The translations under genes and the position numbers were made by a program. The notes below the pieces were generated by a model, which was given only the letters and a program-made list of their open reading frames with translations, ran no database searches and was not told the origin of the DNA. From the IMG/VR virus record IMGVR_UViG_3300027793_000205, positions 1 to 32,597 of that record: 32,597 nt of DNA. One strand, 5' to 3'. This document shows, in pieces, positions 8,764 to 20,400 of this stretch. The stretch comes from a virus. Numbering within the stretch: the first letter of the stretch is position 1; each line of letters begins with the position of its first letter.

Positions 8764-9906
8764 ATGGCTGACGCAACTTCTTCTGTTGTTGAACAAACTA
8801 ACATCCCCTCGTACGCGAGGCCGTATGTGGAAGAAATGCTCGGCGCAGCTGCTGGGCAGGTCTTTCAATACGCTACGGATGCGCAAGGTAATGTGCAAAC
8901 AGACGCTGAAGGGCGTCCTGTCATTACCGGTTTCCAACCGCAGCAGTCTTACGGCGGGGAACGGTTTGCGCAATTTACGCCACTGCAGCTGCAGGCGTTT
9001 CAGGCGGCGCAGGGGCTCGGTCCTTCGGCAAACCTGCAAGATGCGACTAGCATGGCTAAGCAAGCCGGTCTCGGCGCGCTAGGCCACAGCTATACGCCTT
9101 TTTCTTTCACAGCGGACAATGTTGCGTCTGACGCGTTCAATGCTGAACGTGCTCAACAATACATGAGTCCGTACATGCAAGGCGTTGTAGACGTACAGCA
9201 ACGCGAGGCGCAGCGCCAAGCAGACATCGCGCGCAATCAACTCAAGGCGCAGGCTACCCGTGCGGGCGCTTTTGGCGGTGCGCGGCAAGGCGTGATGGAG
9301 GCGGAAGCCAATCGCAATCTCGCGCTGCAGCTTGGCGATATTCAAGCTACGGGGCTGCAAGCCGCGTATCAGCAGGCACAGGCGCAGTTTAATGCCGACC
9401 AGCAACGTCGCATGCAGGCTGCTACGTCTAACCAGATGGCCGGTCTGCAGGCGCAGCAGCTTGGAGAGCAGTCTCGCCAGTTTGGTACAGGCCTTGGCAT
9501 GCAAGCGCGGGGTCTTGGTTTGCAGGCGGCAGGCACGCTCGCTAATCTAGGCCAGACGGAGTTCGGACAGCAGACTGGCGCAATCGGGCTACAAAACCAG
9601 CTAGGCGGTCAACAACAGCAGCAAGTGCAAAATATTCTTGGCCAACAATACCAAGAGTTCGTTGAGCAAAAAGAAAACCCGTACACGCGCTTGGGCTTTA
9701 TGTCTAACATGCTGCGCGGACTCCCCCTAGCGCAGACTACGCAACAAGCAACGCCTGCTCAGCCCAGTGCGCTTAACCAGATCATCGGCTTGGGTACTGC
9801 TGCCGCAGGCATCGGCAAGCTGTTTGCGCAGGGGGGTGCGGTCAACGATAAAGGCAACTCGGGTCTGTACGAGCTTATGTTGTCGCAAGTGCAAGGAGTT
9901 CGGTGA
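8764..9906 (+). CDS. Gln/Ala-rich helical virion protein (380 aa)
   Basis: The start ATG follows a GAGGTGA Shine-Dalgarno sequence that overlaps the end of the preceding gene. The N-terminus (IPSYARPYVEEMLGAAAGQV) is a block I have seen in podovirus virion proteins. The middle (about residues 130-270) is a long low-complexity helix rich in Q, A, R and L, with 'ARNQLKAQATRAGAFGGARQ' at its head. The C-terminus is a glycine/alanine hydrophobic helix (about 335-355) followed by the short tail NSGLYELMLSQVQGV. This composition resembles internal or ejection proteins that travel with the DNA. I do not recognise a catalytic domain. The gene's TGA overlaps the next ATG by one base, so it forms a translational unit with the next gene and the giant protein. 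Confidence 0.55.
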   Translation: MADATSSVVEQTNIPSYARPYVEEMLGAAAGQVFQYATDAQGNVQTDAEGRPVITGFQPQQSYGGERFAQFTPLQLQAFQAAQGLGPSANLQDATSMAKQAGLGALGHSYTPFSFTADNVASDAFNAERAQQYMSPYMQGVVDVQQREAQRQADIARNQLKAQATRAGAFGGARQGVMEAEANRNLALQLGDIQATGLQAAYQQAQAQFNADQQRRMQAATSNQMAGLQAQQLGEQSRQFGTGLGMQARGLGLQAAGTLANLGQTEFGQQTGAIGLQNQLGGQQQQQVQNILGQQYQEFVEQKENPYTRLGFMSNMLRGLPLAQTTQQATPAQPSALNQIIGLGTAAAGIGKLFAQGGAVNDKGNSGLYELMLSQVQGVR

Positions 9907-11450
9907 TGAGTATTGCACAGTTTGAGAAACGACTTGAAGGCATGCCTACGCCGTACCTGATGCAGTACGCGCAGCAGGACCAAGGACCGGAAGGCGCTAT
10001 TGCGCTGATGTTGCTTAAAGAGCGCAAAAGGCTACAACTTGCGAATGCGCCAAAAGCTGCACCTGATGCGCCGACTGTGCGCGAGCGAGAGCTTGCGCAG
10101 CTGGCAGGGGCCGGCATTGCACAAGCAGCGCCAAGCAACGTAGCCGCTATGGCTGGCGGAGGGCTTGCATCGCTTGTGCAGGACGATGTGCCGCGATACA
10201 ACGGATCGGAAGAGCAGCTGGTGCGCGAATGGCAGACTTTGCCGTCCGAGCGTGGCGGTGCCGCCAGCAGTATGGGCGAGTTTCTTACCGGCATGTTCTC
10301 GCGCAATGACCGAAAAATCGACCCTGATACAGGACAACCGATCAGTTTTGCGGAGTTCCGCCGCAAGCGCGAACAAGTAGGCGCCGCGCCAGACGCTTAT
10401 GGTCCGACATCTGGATGGGCCAGAGACCGGCTACAGACACCAGCTGCGGGGGCTGGCGCAAGGAAGGGTCAAGCGAAGCCTACCGGACCTCGCGCTACCC
10501 CCGCTGCACCGCCTGTCGCACCGCCTGTCGCACCGCCCGCTGCACAAGCGCCTGACTATACCGCGCAGTTTCGTGGGATTCTGGGCAAGATGGAAGACCC
10601 GCTTGCTGCAGAACGCAACGAGCAGTTTGGGCTTGAGGCAGCTGCGGCGGAAAGCGCGCGTAGGGCGCGAGAGTCAGCGGCTGAGCAAGGGAGCGCGCTA
10701 TTGAAGAGTCGAGGCGCGCGCCTTGATCGGCAGGAGCAAGATCTTGCCAAAGAGCGTAACAGCAACATCGCTTTCTCGCTGATCGAGGCCGGCGCTACCA
10801 TTGCCGCCACGCCCGGGCCCATGATGGCAGCTATTGCCAGCGGCCTTCGTGTGGGCGGTAGACAGTACCAAGCTGGACTTATCGAACTGCGTAAGTCTCA
10901 GCAGCTTATCAGTGCGGCACGCGAACGTTTGGAAGATGCTCAACTTGGCAATGATCGTGAAAAAGCGATGGCTGGTGTAGATGCGCAGCGCATGGTTGCT
11001 GAGGCAAATGCGCGCAGGCTGGCCGGTATTCAGCGCGTGTACGACGTAAACGCGCAGACCGCCAAAGCCATTCTTGAGCAACAAGCGCTGGATGCGCGAC
11101 AGACCACGAAGCTGTCTGCGGAAGAAAGGATGCAGGCGACAAATCTTGCCGCGCAGGAAAGAATGTCGACAAAGAGCGACGCTGCGAGAATTCAAGCAGC
11201 ACAGATTGCGGCAGAAGCTGGCGCCGAAGGTCGAGCGTTGCGTGATAGACTTGCCGAGTCAGGGCAAGTAGCCAGAATGCGAGAAAAGCTTCTGGAAGAG
11301 TGGAACAAGAGTGCGGAGATTATTCGTCGGCGGTACCCCAACGTGAAGTCGTTTGAGGACTTCTTGATGCTTAACGGCGTCCCCTCGCTTGGTGCAGCGG
11401 CGGGCACTCCGGGGTTAAACTTCGAGGGCGCTTACAAACCGCCCAAGTAA
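9906..11450 (+). CDS. Helical virion protein with central hydrophobic segment (514 aa)
   Basis: I chose ATG 9906, which overlaps the upstream TGA and lies seven bases after AAGGAG; an in-frame GTG at 9903 is the alternative. Residues about 1-45 form a charged helical domain (FEKRLEGMPTPYLMQYAQQD). Residues about 170-220 are a Pro/Ala linker with repeated PPVA units. Then come a coiled-coil-like stretch, a hydrophobic small-residue segment (ATIAATPGPMMAAIASGLRV, about 297-317), and a second long Ala/Arg/Glu/Gln coiled coil (about 325-460). The C-terminal FEDFLMLNGVPS region is compact. The layout (helix, membrane-like segment, helix) matches internal virion proteins that help move DNA across the envelope. 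No named family is assigned. Confidence 0.55.
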   Translation: MSIAQFEKRLEGMPTPYLMQYAQQDQGPEGAIALMLLKERKRLQLANAPKAAPDAPTVRERELAQLAGAGIAQAAPSNVAAMAGGGLASLVQDDVPRYNGSEEQLVREWQTLPSERGGAASSMGEFLTGMFSRNDRKIDPDTGQPISFAEFRRKREQVGAAPDAYGPTSGWARDRLQTPAAGAGARKGQAKPTGPRATPAAPPVAPPVAPPAAQAPDYTAQFRGILGKMEDPLAAERNEQFGLEAAAAESARRARESAAEQGSALLKSRGARLDRQEQDLAKERNSNIAFSLIEAGATIAATPGPMMAAIASGLRVGGRQYQAGLIELRKSQQLISAARERLEDAQLGNDREKAMAGVDAQRMVAEANARRLAGIQRVYDVNAQTAKAILEQQALDARQTTKLSAEERMQATNLAAQERMSTKSDAARIQAAQIAAEAGAEGRALRDRLAESGQVARMREKLLEEWNKSAEIIRRRYPNVKSFEDFLMLNGVPSLGAAAGTPGLNFEGAYKPPK

Positions 11451-11462
11451 GGACACATCTCC

Positions 11463-14400
11463 ATGCAGACCTACGAAGTCAAAGGCCCGGACGGACGCAT
11501 CTATCGCTTCTCTGGGCCGGAAGGCGTTCCGCAGGCGGAGCTTGAGGCGGCAGCACGCAGGGAGTATCTGCGGCAACCCGCGCCTGACAAGTCGAAAGAG
11601 GGCTTTGCTGCTGCCGCCAAAGCGGGCACGCAGCGGCTGCTTGGGGAAGCGGCGCTCACCGCCGGCAAAGCGGGGTTCATCGAGCCTGAGCGCGCTGAGC
11701 AGATCTACGCGGCGCAGCAGCAACGTGCGGGAGAGATGTTTCAGCCCACTGAGGCATCGTGGTTTGAGTCCCCGCTGTTGAAGCTTCGCGAGCTTGCCGG
11801 GGGGTCTGTGCCCTACATGCTTGCACCGCTGGCGGTGGGTGGTGCGGGGGCGTTGGCTGCAACAGGCGTGGGTGCGCCTGCAGCGGCGGGGCTTGCTGCG
11901 CTTGGTGGTGCAGGACTCACGTCCCTTACACAGTTCACCGGCAGCAACCTCGCGCGCAACGTCGAGGAAGGCAAGCGTCTGGCGGAGACCAGCGGCACCG
12001 CCGCTGTTGCCGCTGCTATACCGCAAGCGGCGCTCGATATCGTGTCCATGCGCATGATCCCGGGGATTGGGCGCATCTTTGGGCGCGCAGGGGTCGACAT
12101 CAGCGAAGAGACTGCGCAGCGTATTGCACAGCAAACGCTGCGTCAACGCGCTACAGACTACGCTAAGGCCACCGGCAAGACTATGGGGGTCGAGGGTGCC
12201 ACAGAGTCTGGACAGCAGCTGCTGGAACGTTTGCAGGCTGGTCTAAGTATTACTGATGAAGACGCGCGCAAAGAGTACTTTGAGAGCTTCGTTGGCGGTG
12301 CAGTGCTGGGTGGTGCTATTGCGCCGTTTGGTACAGCGTTGGAGCGTGGCCGTGCGGTGCGTGAAGGCACGCGCATGGGTGAGGAGCGGCTGAAGACTGG
12401 GCTGGAGATGGGCCCGCCGGAGCCGGCCACGCCGCAGTGGACGATGCCTGCGGAGGAAGGCCCGCCCGAGTACGTCTCGGGTATGCAGGGCCCCCCGACT
12501 TGGGTCAAAGGGCTGGAGCCTTCGGAGCCGCTGCCGCCGAAGCTGGGGTACACGGAGAGCCCTGAGCAACGTCGTTCGCGCGTTGAGCAGGGGATTGCGG
12601 ACATCGAGGCAGAACTCCAAGCGCGTGCGCAGGGTACGGAGCCCCTGACGCCGGAGCAGATCATCGCGCTCGATGCTCAGATGGAGCCCAAACGGCAGCA
12701 GCTGGAAGCGCTCAAGCAAGAGCTTGCCGACATTGGTCCGCCCCCGCCGGCTCCGCCGTCCGTGTCTTCGCTGCAACAGCAGGAAAAGAAGCTGCTCAAG
12801 GAGATGGAGGCCGCACGCGGGCGCGGTGACCTGTCGCTGCAGGCAAGGCTTGCGCGCAGGCTTGTCGAGGTGCGCCGGCTGATGGGGCAGGCCCCGACTG
12901 AAGAGGCGATGCCGCAGGCCACGGCAGAGATCCCGACGCCCGAGGTGCCGGCAGCTGAAGCACCCCAAGCGGCCCCTGACCTCTACTCGCAGGCGGTCGA
13001 GGCGGTGCAGGCAGCGGGCAAGCCCACGGTCAGCACCATCCAGCAAGCGCTGGGAATCGGCTACAAGCCCGCCGCCAAGCTGCTCAAGCAGATGGAGGAA
13101 GAAGGCGTTGTCACGCCCCCACAGGCCAACGGTCGGCGCGCGCTTGTTGCGCAGCCGCAGGCTGAGACGCCTGCGCAGCCGCAGACTGAGCCGCCTGCCG
13201 CACCTGAAGCCACTGAGGCCCTTCCTGAGCCCACCAAAGGCGCGGTGAAGCCCACCGAGTTGACTGAAGAGGCCGTTGCGCCGACCAAGCCCGCTGAGGC
13301 TGCAGCGCCTGCACCCGCGCCTGCACTGACCGTGGAGCCGGTTGTCGAGCCGGTTGCCGAGGAAGAAGAGGCACCGCTGCCTGAGTTCAAGCAGTGGCCT
13401 CCGAGACAAGAGCAGCCGGCAGAAGGCGCCGCTCCTGCTGCGCCCGAGTACTGGGGTCCGCCGAAGCTCACACCGGCTCGCGCAAAACGAACCGATGAGT
13501 ACGAGCGCAACCTTATGGGTGCGCTGCGCCGGCTGGTCGGCTACTTCGAGCCCAAGAAGGTCGTCAATCCGGAGACACAGGAGATCGAGCTATCGCGCCC
13601 GGAGCCTACCGAGACGCAAGTCGAAGCAATCGCGGAACTGCTTACCAGAGGCTTGGAGCGCGGTGGTCTGCGGGCCGAGGCCGAGCGCGAAACGCGGGCC
13701 AAAGGCATGGCGGGGCCACCCCCGCGCATGCGCGGCGTCAACATCGACGAGGTACGGGATCTCGTCAACGACATCGCCAAGAGCCCCGAGCAACGCCAAG
13801 CGGTGCGGGAGGCACTGCGCGACCCGGCAGGGTCCGATTTCTTCGACATGCTCAGCAAACGGCTGCTGACGCGCCAGCGGCGCGAGTTCCCCGTGCGCAA
13901 GCCCACGCCGGCCAAGCCGGCGGTTGAGGCACCTGTACAGCAGCTGTCGAAGCTGTATCAGCAGGCTGCGCAGCGCAAGCTGGACAAAGAAGATCAGGAG
14001 CGCTTGCAGAAGCTGCGTCCGCTGATGCCGCGTATTGCGCAGCGCGGTGCCGAGGTCAAGACCCGTCAGCCGGTCGTTGACTGGTTGGAAGCGGTGAGCG
14101 CAGGCAAGGCCACGCCGGAACAGCGTGAGGCGCTAGATACGTTCATCCGCGACTTCGATGAGCTTGAGCGGCGTACAGCTTTGGAAAAGGCGCAGCGTGC
14201 GCAGCGGCAAGCCGAGCTTGACGCCAAACTGAAAGCCATCGAAGTCGAGGTGGAGAAAGCGGTAGCGCCGGCCAAAGCCCGCGTCGACGCCATTCGTGAA
14301 GCCATCAGCAAGCTGGAGCAAGCCACTGCGCTGGAAGCAGGTGCAAGCAACCGCAAGCGTAATGAGGCGCTAACGGGCCTCACCAAAGCAGAGAAAGAGC

Positions 14401-17400
14401 TTGAAACGCTGCGCAACGAACTCAGCGCGAAGTTCAGCAAGGAGTTTGGCGACGTTGTCGAGAAGGCCAACAGGCCCATCCTGAGTGGTGCCCGGGCGCA
14501 GTTCACGGCGGATTACTCCGCAGCGCAGCGACTCATCCTGATGTTCGAGCGCGGTGTGGAAAAGGCGGAGAAGCTCAGCATCGAAGGTGGCAATGCGCTG
14601 CAAGCTGAAGCCATTCGTCGGCTTCGAGACACCCTGTCGGAGTTTCGACAGGCGTACGAAAGTGACGACACTTCGTCGGAGAAGCGCGAAGAAGCGGCGC
14701 AATCGCTGGAGAACTCGTTCGCTGCCGTCAAGCAACTTAGCCTGCCGGCGCAGCGGTTCAAGCTGACGCAGCGCTTCAACGAGATGATGGAGTTCACCAA
14801 AGGGGCCATCGACCGCTACGCCGAGCGCATGGAGCGTGTTGCGTCTGTACAACAGACGCTGCGAGACATCAACGCCGCGCGACTCATGGCGCTGTCCACC
14901 AAGCACGCCGTCACCAAAGCGGACGGGGACGTGGATCGGCTGCTGGCGCTCGAAGCCGACATCAACCGTGACACGCAAGCCGCTGCACTGGCGGAGCAAG
15001 AGCTTGCCGCGATTGCTGTGCAGTTCAAAGAGAAGAAGTCCGAGCTTCGGCAGGCACTCGGCGAGCTTCGCGCGCAGAAAGAGAAAGCTGTCGAGAAGCT
15101 GACGGGCAAGCGCCCGGGCGCGCCCGCACTTGTCTCCAACCAAGTAGGCAAGGCGCTCATTCAGCTGGACGAGGATTTGCTGCTGGCTATCGACCCTGTG
15201 CGCAGTTTCAAGCGCATGAAGCGCGGTGAAGCTCTCAAGCAGGAAGAAGCTCAGGCGCGTGTCGCACTTGCTTCGCCGGGTCTTGCTTCGGAGGACCGCA
15301 AGAACCTCGAAAAAGAGCTTGCATGGGTGCAGAAGGCGCTTGCGGAAGACATGGCCCAAGCCGACGACGAAGTGTTCGTCACTGAGCGCGGTGTTGTACG
15401 GCTCTTGATGGGTGTCGGATCTCCGCAAGCCATTGCGCGTCTTGAGCAGCGCTACGGCAAGGAAGCGCGTGAAGCAGAACAGCGCGCGCTCAGGGCCGTG
15501 TACGGCGACATGTACGGTTCCGACAACAGGCTTGTTCAACGGCGAATCATTGAGTTTGAGCGGGGGCTTACCAAGAAGCAACAAGAGTACGTTGCGGCGC
15601 TAGAAGAGCGGTATGCGCATTTGATGGCGCAGAAGCTGGAAAAGGGCGCAGTGTCGGTGGAAGAACTTGAGCAGTTGCGCGCAAAGGCCAAAGAAAGGCT
15701 GAAAGCCTACGAAGAAAAAGCGAAGACGCGTGCCGAAGAAGTCGCCAACGCCTACGCCAAGATGGTCGAAGATCGAGGCAAAGTCGAAGACGCGTTGACG
15801 GCACTTACCGACAAACTGAACGCCAAGCGCGATCCTCTCATCGCTGCCAAAGATGCGCTAATCAAAGAGAAAGCGCGTGTGCAGCTGCTTACCGGCGCTG
15901 AACTGGCTCCGCTTGTTCGCAAGAACACCAATCCTGATACGCCGCGTGAGCAGCTGTTGGCGCAAGTCAACGCCAAGCTCGACAAACAGATTGCGGATAA
16001 AGAAGCCGCGATTGTCGCTGCAGAGCAAAAATTTGCCACTAAGCACGATGCGCTTGTTAAAAAGCTAGCCAATATCAACAGCAACTTCGAGCAAGAGCGT
16101 GGCGTCCGCACGACTTTCATCAACGAAGACACTCGCACAAAAAGAGAGCAGTCGCTGCTCAGTCGTGAAGCGCAGATGCGCAAAGACCACGAACAGGTCA
16201 TGCGCGGCCAGACTGAACTGGCTATGCTTATCACGCACAAAACGGTCGACCGTATTGCGGCAAGGCAACGCAAGCGGCGTGTGACTACGCCGCTCATGCG
16301 CAACCTGTCTATGCTGGCTCAGTACTACGGGCGCAGCGCCAGTGGTGCAAATCGCTACTACCGCAAGCACTTCATCGAAGGCACACGTCCTGTCGAGCGT
16401 GATCGCCCGCTCAGCGCGTTTGAAATCGGTGAAGTCAATAAGCTGGCCGACGAGATCACAGGCAAACCCGCTGCAGTGCGTGAGGCAGAGCGGCCTACTC
16501 AGCAAAGCGCCGGTCGCGGACCCTTTACCCCTATCAACGCTACATCCCCAAAAGGGCTTGAGCAGCAGCTTACAGAGGAAGAAGCCGCTGTCTTGGCGCG
16601 TACGGCAATTAACTTTTCTGAAATCAGCGAAGCGGTTGAGGCAGGTATTGCGACATCAGCAGTAGCCAATCCGGCAAAAGGTCGCGTAGAGTTCAGAAAG
16701 CGTATCGGTACGCTGTTGCTAGCCGAGAAACTTAAAGGTGAGTCGCCATCAAGGGTCACCGACGTACTTAACAGACTGTACGCTGTCAGTACAGGCGAGG
16801 CTGAAGGTTTACGGCGTCCGTTGACTGAAGCAGAACGTGTTGAAAACGTTCGAGGTCTCGGCGAGGTTATGCTCACTGAAGGCGAGTTTACTACCGCCGT
16901 AGCGCGTGCTAGAGAGACAGGTGCTCGCCAGCTTGACGAACAGCGTGAACCCGAGGTCGGTGACGAAGAAGCCAGCGCACTGCGCAACGACAACAGCTTC
17001 TACGAGGCGCGGGGCACCGTCACGCCGCTTGACGCCGATGTAGCGAAAGCGCTTAGCGAGAACAACCTCAAGGAAGCGCTTCGTCTGCTCAGCGAGAACG
17101 CCAAGTCGCCGGAGCACCGTGAGACGGCCAAGCGTTTGGCCGACATGCTCGACAAGGTCAAGGTCGAACTCGCCGATGACGTGCGGCTCGACGGCACCCG
17201 GGTGGAAGGCAAGTACGACCCCCAGACGGCAACGATCACGCTCGACCGTGCGTTCCTCTCTGAAGAGACGCTTCTGCACGAGGCGGTGCACCCGGCCACG
17301 CTGAGCGTGCTGTCCGAAGCGGGTGCGCCTAAGATGTCTAGGCGCGCTTTTCTGCAGACCACGGCAGCTGTTGCCGGTGCTACTAAGCTAGGCAAAGTGC

Positions 17401-20400
17401 CCACTAGCGCAAGCGAAGCGGTTGCTGAAATAAAACGGCTGCTTAGTGGGGCGGATGATCGACAGGATGTGGCGTTTTCTATGCTAGATCGTAACGCAGA
17501 AGATGCGCTACGAGAAGCCGCTGATGTTGCTGCCCAACCTGCTGTTAAAGATTTTCCATGGATGGAGTCCGAATTTCGTGACGATTTTGACTGGGACTAC
17601 GCAATCAACGACTATGTTGAGAGCAAAGGTATAGATACGGCCGTCAAAGAGTTCAGGCAGTACGCTGATACGATCAACCGGTTTGTTGAAGAAGCGGTTT
17701 CTCGGTATGCGCCTAAAGATAAACAAGGCGAGCCTGCTAAGACCGGCATAACCGCCGAGCAGCGTGCGGCGCGTCGCGAGCTTGAGAAGCTCTACAACGA
17801 GGTCAAGGCCGATCCGAAGTTCGCCAAGGAGTACGCCTCGACAGACCTCAAGGAGTTCGTCTCCGAGCTTCTGTCCAACGCTGATCTGCGCAACAAGCTC
17901 GACGCCCGCGAGGGGCTGCTGAAACGCATCTACAACGCGCTCCTGCGGCTGCTGGGCTTCGATGTACCCAGCACTTCTCAGAAGGCCACCTCAGCGGCCT
18001 ACAGGCTCTTCCAGCCGGCAGCGCCTACGTCCACCACGAGCAAAGCCATCGCGTCCGTGCTGCGCGGCGTCTTCCCCGCCACCAAGCCTGTTGCTGCGGC
18101 CAGTGTCAATGCCAAAGCAGCAGAAGCCATCTCGCGGGTTGTGGGGCGCAACGCTTCGCTAGGTGACAAGATCACGGCCTTCGTGGGCGGGCTGTCGCTT
18201 AGGCAGGCGGTGCTGGACCGCTGGGCTTCGGTCGAGCACATCATCAAACAGGGTATCGCCAAAGGCAAGATCGATGAGGCGCGGGCCATGCAGCTTCGCG
18301 TGAACATGCGACTGCATGACCAGACGAACCAGCTGTTCAGCGCAGCCATGACGCGTGGCGGCATCAAGCTCAACAAAGAGGAAGACACGCGCTACGTCGA
18401 AGCGCAGGGTGGGGCCAACGCCATCCAGCTTGCGCAGGCGCTGCGCAAGGCCAAGCTGGGTAACGAGCAGTTCACTGAGCAAGCCTTCACCACATGGATG
18501 GCAGCGCTGCGCGCGGACAGCATGCCCGACGGCTACAGCAAGCTGAACTTTGGTACGGACAAAGAAGGCAAGCGACTGTTCGACAAGAGCGACGGGGACG
18601 CCGTCAAAGCGATGGTGGCCTCAGATCCCGACACTGCAGCCGCTTTTGAAGAAGCGCGGAATATCTATCGGCAGTACAACAACGATCTCGTTGATCTGCT
18701 GGCAGATTCTGGCGTCATTGACGGCGCAAAGGCAAAGGAACTCAAGAAAGGCGACTTCGTTCCGTTCTATCGCATCTCCGGCGATGTGCTGGAACTCGAT
18801 ATCGGCGCATCGCGCCCTGTCACCATCGGCAACGTCATCGATCAGCCCTACCTGCGCGAACTTGTAGGCGGTGCTGACAAGATCATGCCTGTCTTCTCCA
18901 GCATGGCGCGCAATACGTCACTGCTCATGCAGCTGTCTTTGCGCAATCTGCAGGCCAAAGACGTAGCCAACATGCTGAAAGAAGTCGGACTTGCGCAGAT
19001 TGTACCCAAGGCGCTCAACCAGAACGGACGCGTCATTCGCTTCAAGGCCGACGGCAAAGAACTGTCTGCCGTGCTTGACCCCGGCGCTTTCCAAGAGCAG
19101 GGTCTGACGCCCGAAATGGTCGTGCAAGGGCTGCAGGGCGTGAAGACTGCTATTCCCGCTGTAGTCAAGGCGATGTCTTACCCGGCCTCGTTGCTGCGTA
19201 AGACCATCACACGGACGCCTGTCTACGTTGTACGGCAGATGATCCGCGACCCGCTCAACGCGTGGATGACGACGGGCGGCGACCTGAAGCCGCTCAAAGT
19301 GGCGGCGAACGGTATTCGCAACATGTTCTCGACTAAGCTCAACAAAACGGAAGAAGCGTTGAGCAAGGCCGGCGTGGTCAGCAGCCATGTGTTCAGCAAT
19401 GACCCAGAAGACATTGCGCGCATCCTTCAGCAAGTAACGGCGGGCGGTACTAATTGGAACACCGCCATGGCGAAGCTCGACGGCATGGCGATGAAGGCCG
19501 ATGCACAGACGCGGGCGGCGGTATACGACAGCTTCCGCAACAAAGGCATGACGCACGTCGAGGCGCTGCTGAGCACGCTGGAGTCAATGAACTTCACGCG
19601 GCGAGGAACCTCCGCGTCGATGCTGTGGCTCTCGACCATCATCCCCTTCTTCAACGCGCAGGTGCAGGGTCTGGACATCTTCTATCGGTCGCTCGTCGGG
19701 GACGTGCCCTATGAGCAGAAGATGAACGCCCGGGCTAAGCTGCTGGAGCGCGGCGCGCTGATGGCCGGCCTGACGATGGCCTACGCTCTGCTGATGCAGG
19801 ACGATGAGTCCTACAAGAACGCCACGCCGGAAGAGCGGGCCATGAACTGGTTCTTGCCGCTGCCCGGCGGCGAGTCGATCCGTGTGCCCATCCCGTTCGA
19901 GTTCGGCCTGCTCTTCAAGTCGCTGCCTGAGGCGCTCATCAACACAGCCTTCGGCGATACGCGGGTGTCGGAGGCAGTACGAGCGCTCGGTAAGCAGCTG
20001 ACGATGTCCAGCCCGCTGGCGCTGCCAACGGCGATCAATCCGGTGGTCGAGCTTGCGGCCAACTACAGCTTCTTCACCGACCAGCCGATCCAGTCTGCGC
20101 GGGAGATGGGCCTTGAGCCCGGGGAGCGCTTCCGGCAGAACACGTCCGAGCTTGCCAAGCTCATCGGCGGAACGGCCAACGTCTCGCCCATCGCCATCGA
20201 GCATCTTGTGCGGGGCTACACCGGTTCGACGGGCATCCTCGCCATGTCGCTGCTCAACCCGCTGCTGCGGCCTTTCTCAGCCCAGCAGATGGGCGAGCGG
20301 CCCGAGCGCCTGCTCAGCGAAGTGCCGATGCTGGGCACGCTCATCCAGCCCGCGTCCGGGCGCGGGCTGCTCAACGCGGCTTTTGATGACATCAACCGCA

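Noticed and set aside
12243-15584. Long antisense open frames (388 and 404 codons) opposite the giant gene
   Set aside because: They are Arg/Leu-rich shadows typical of GC-rich coding DNA and have no recognisable domain; the sense strand has coherent protein features.
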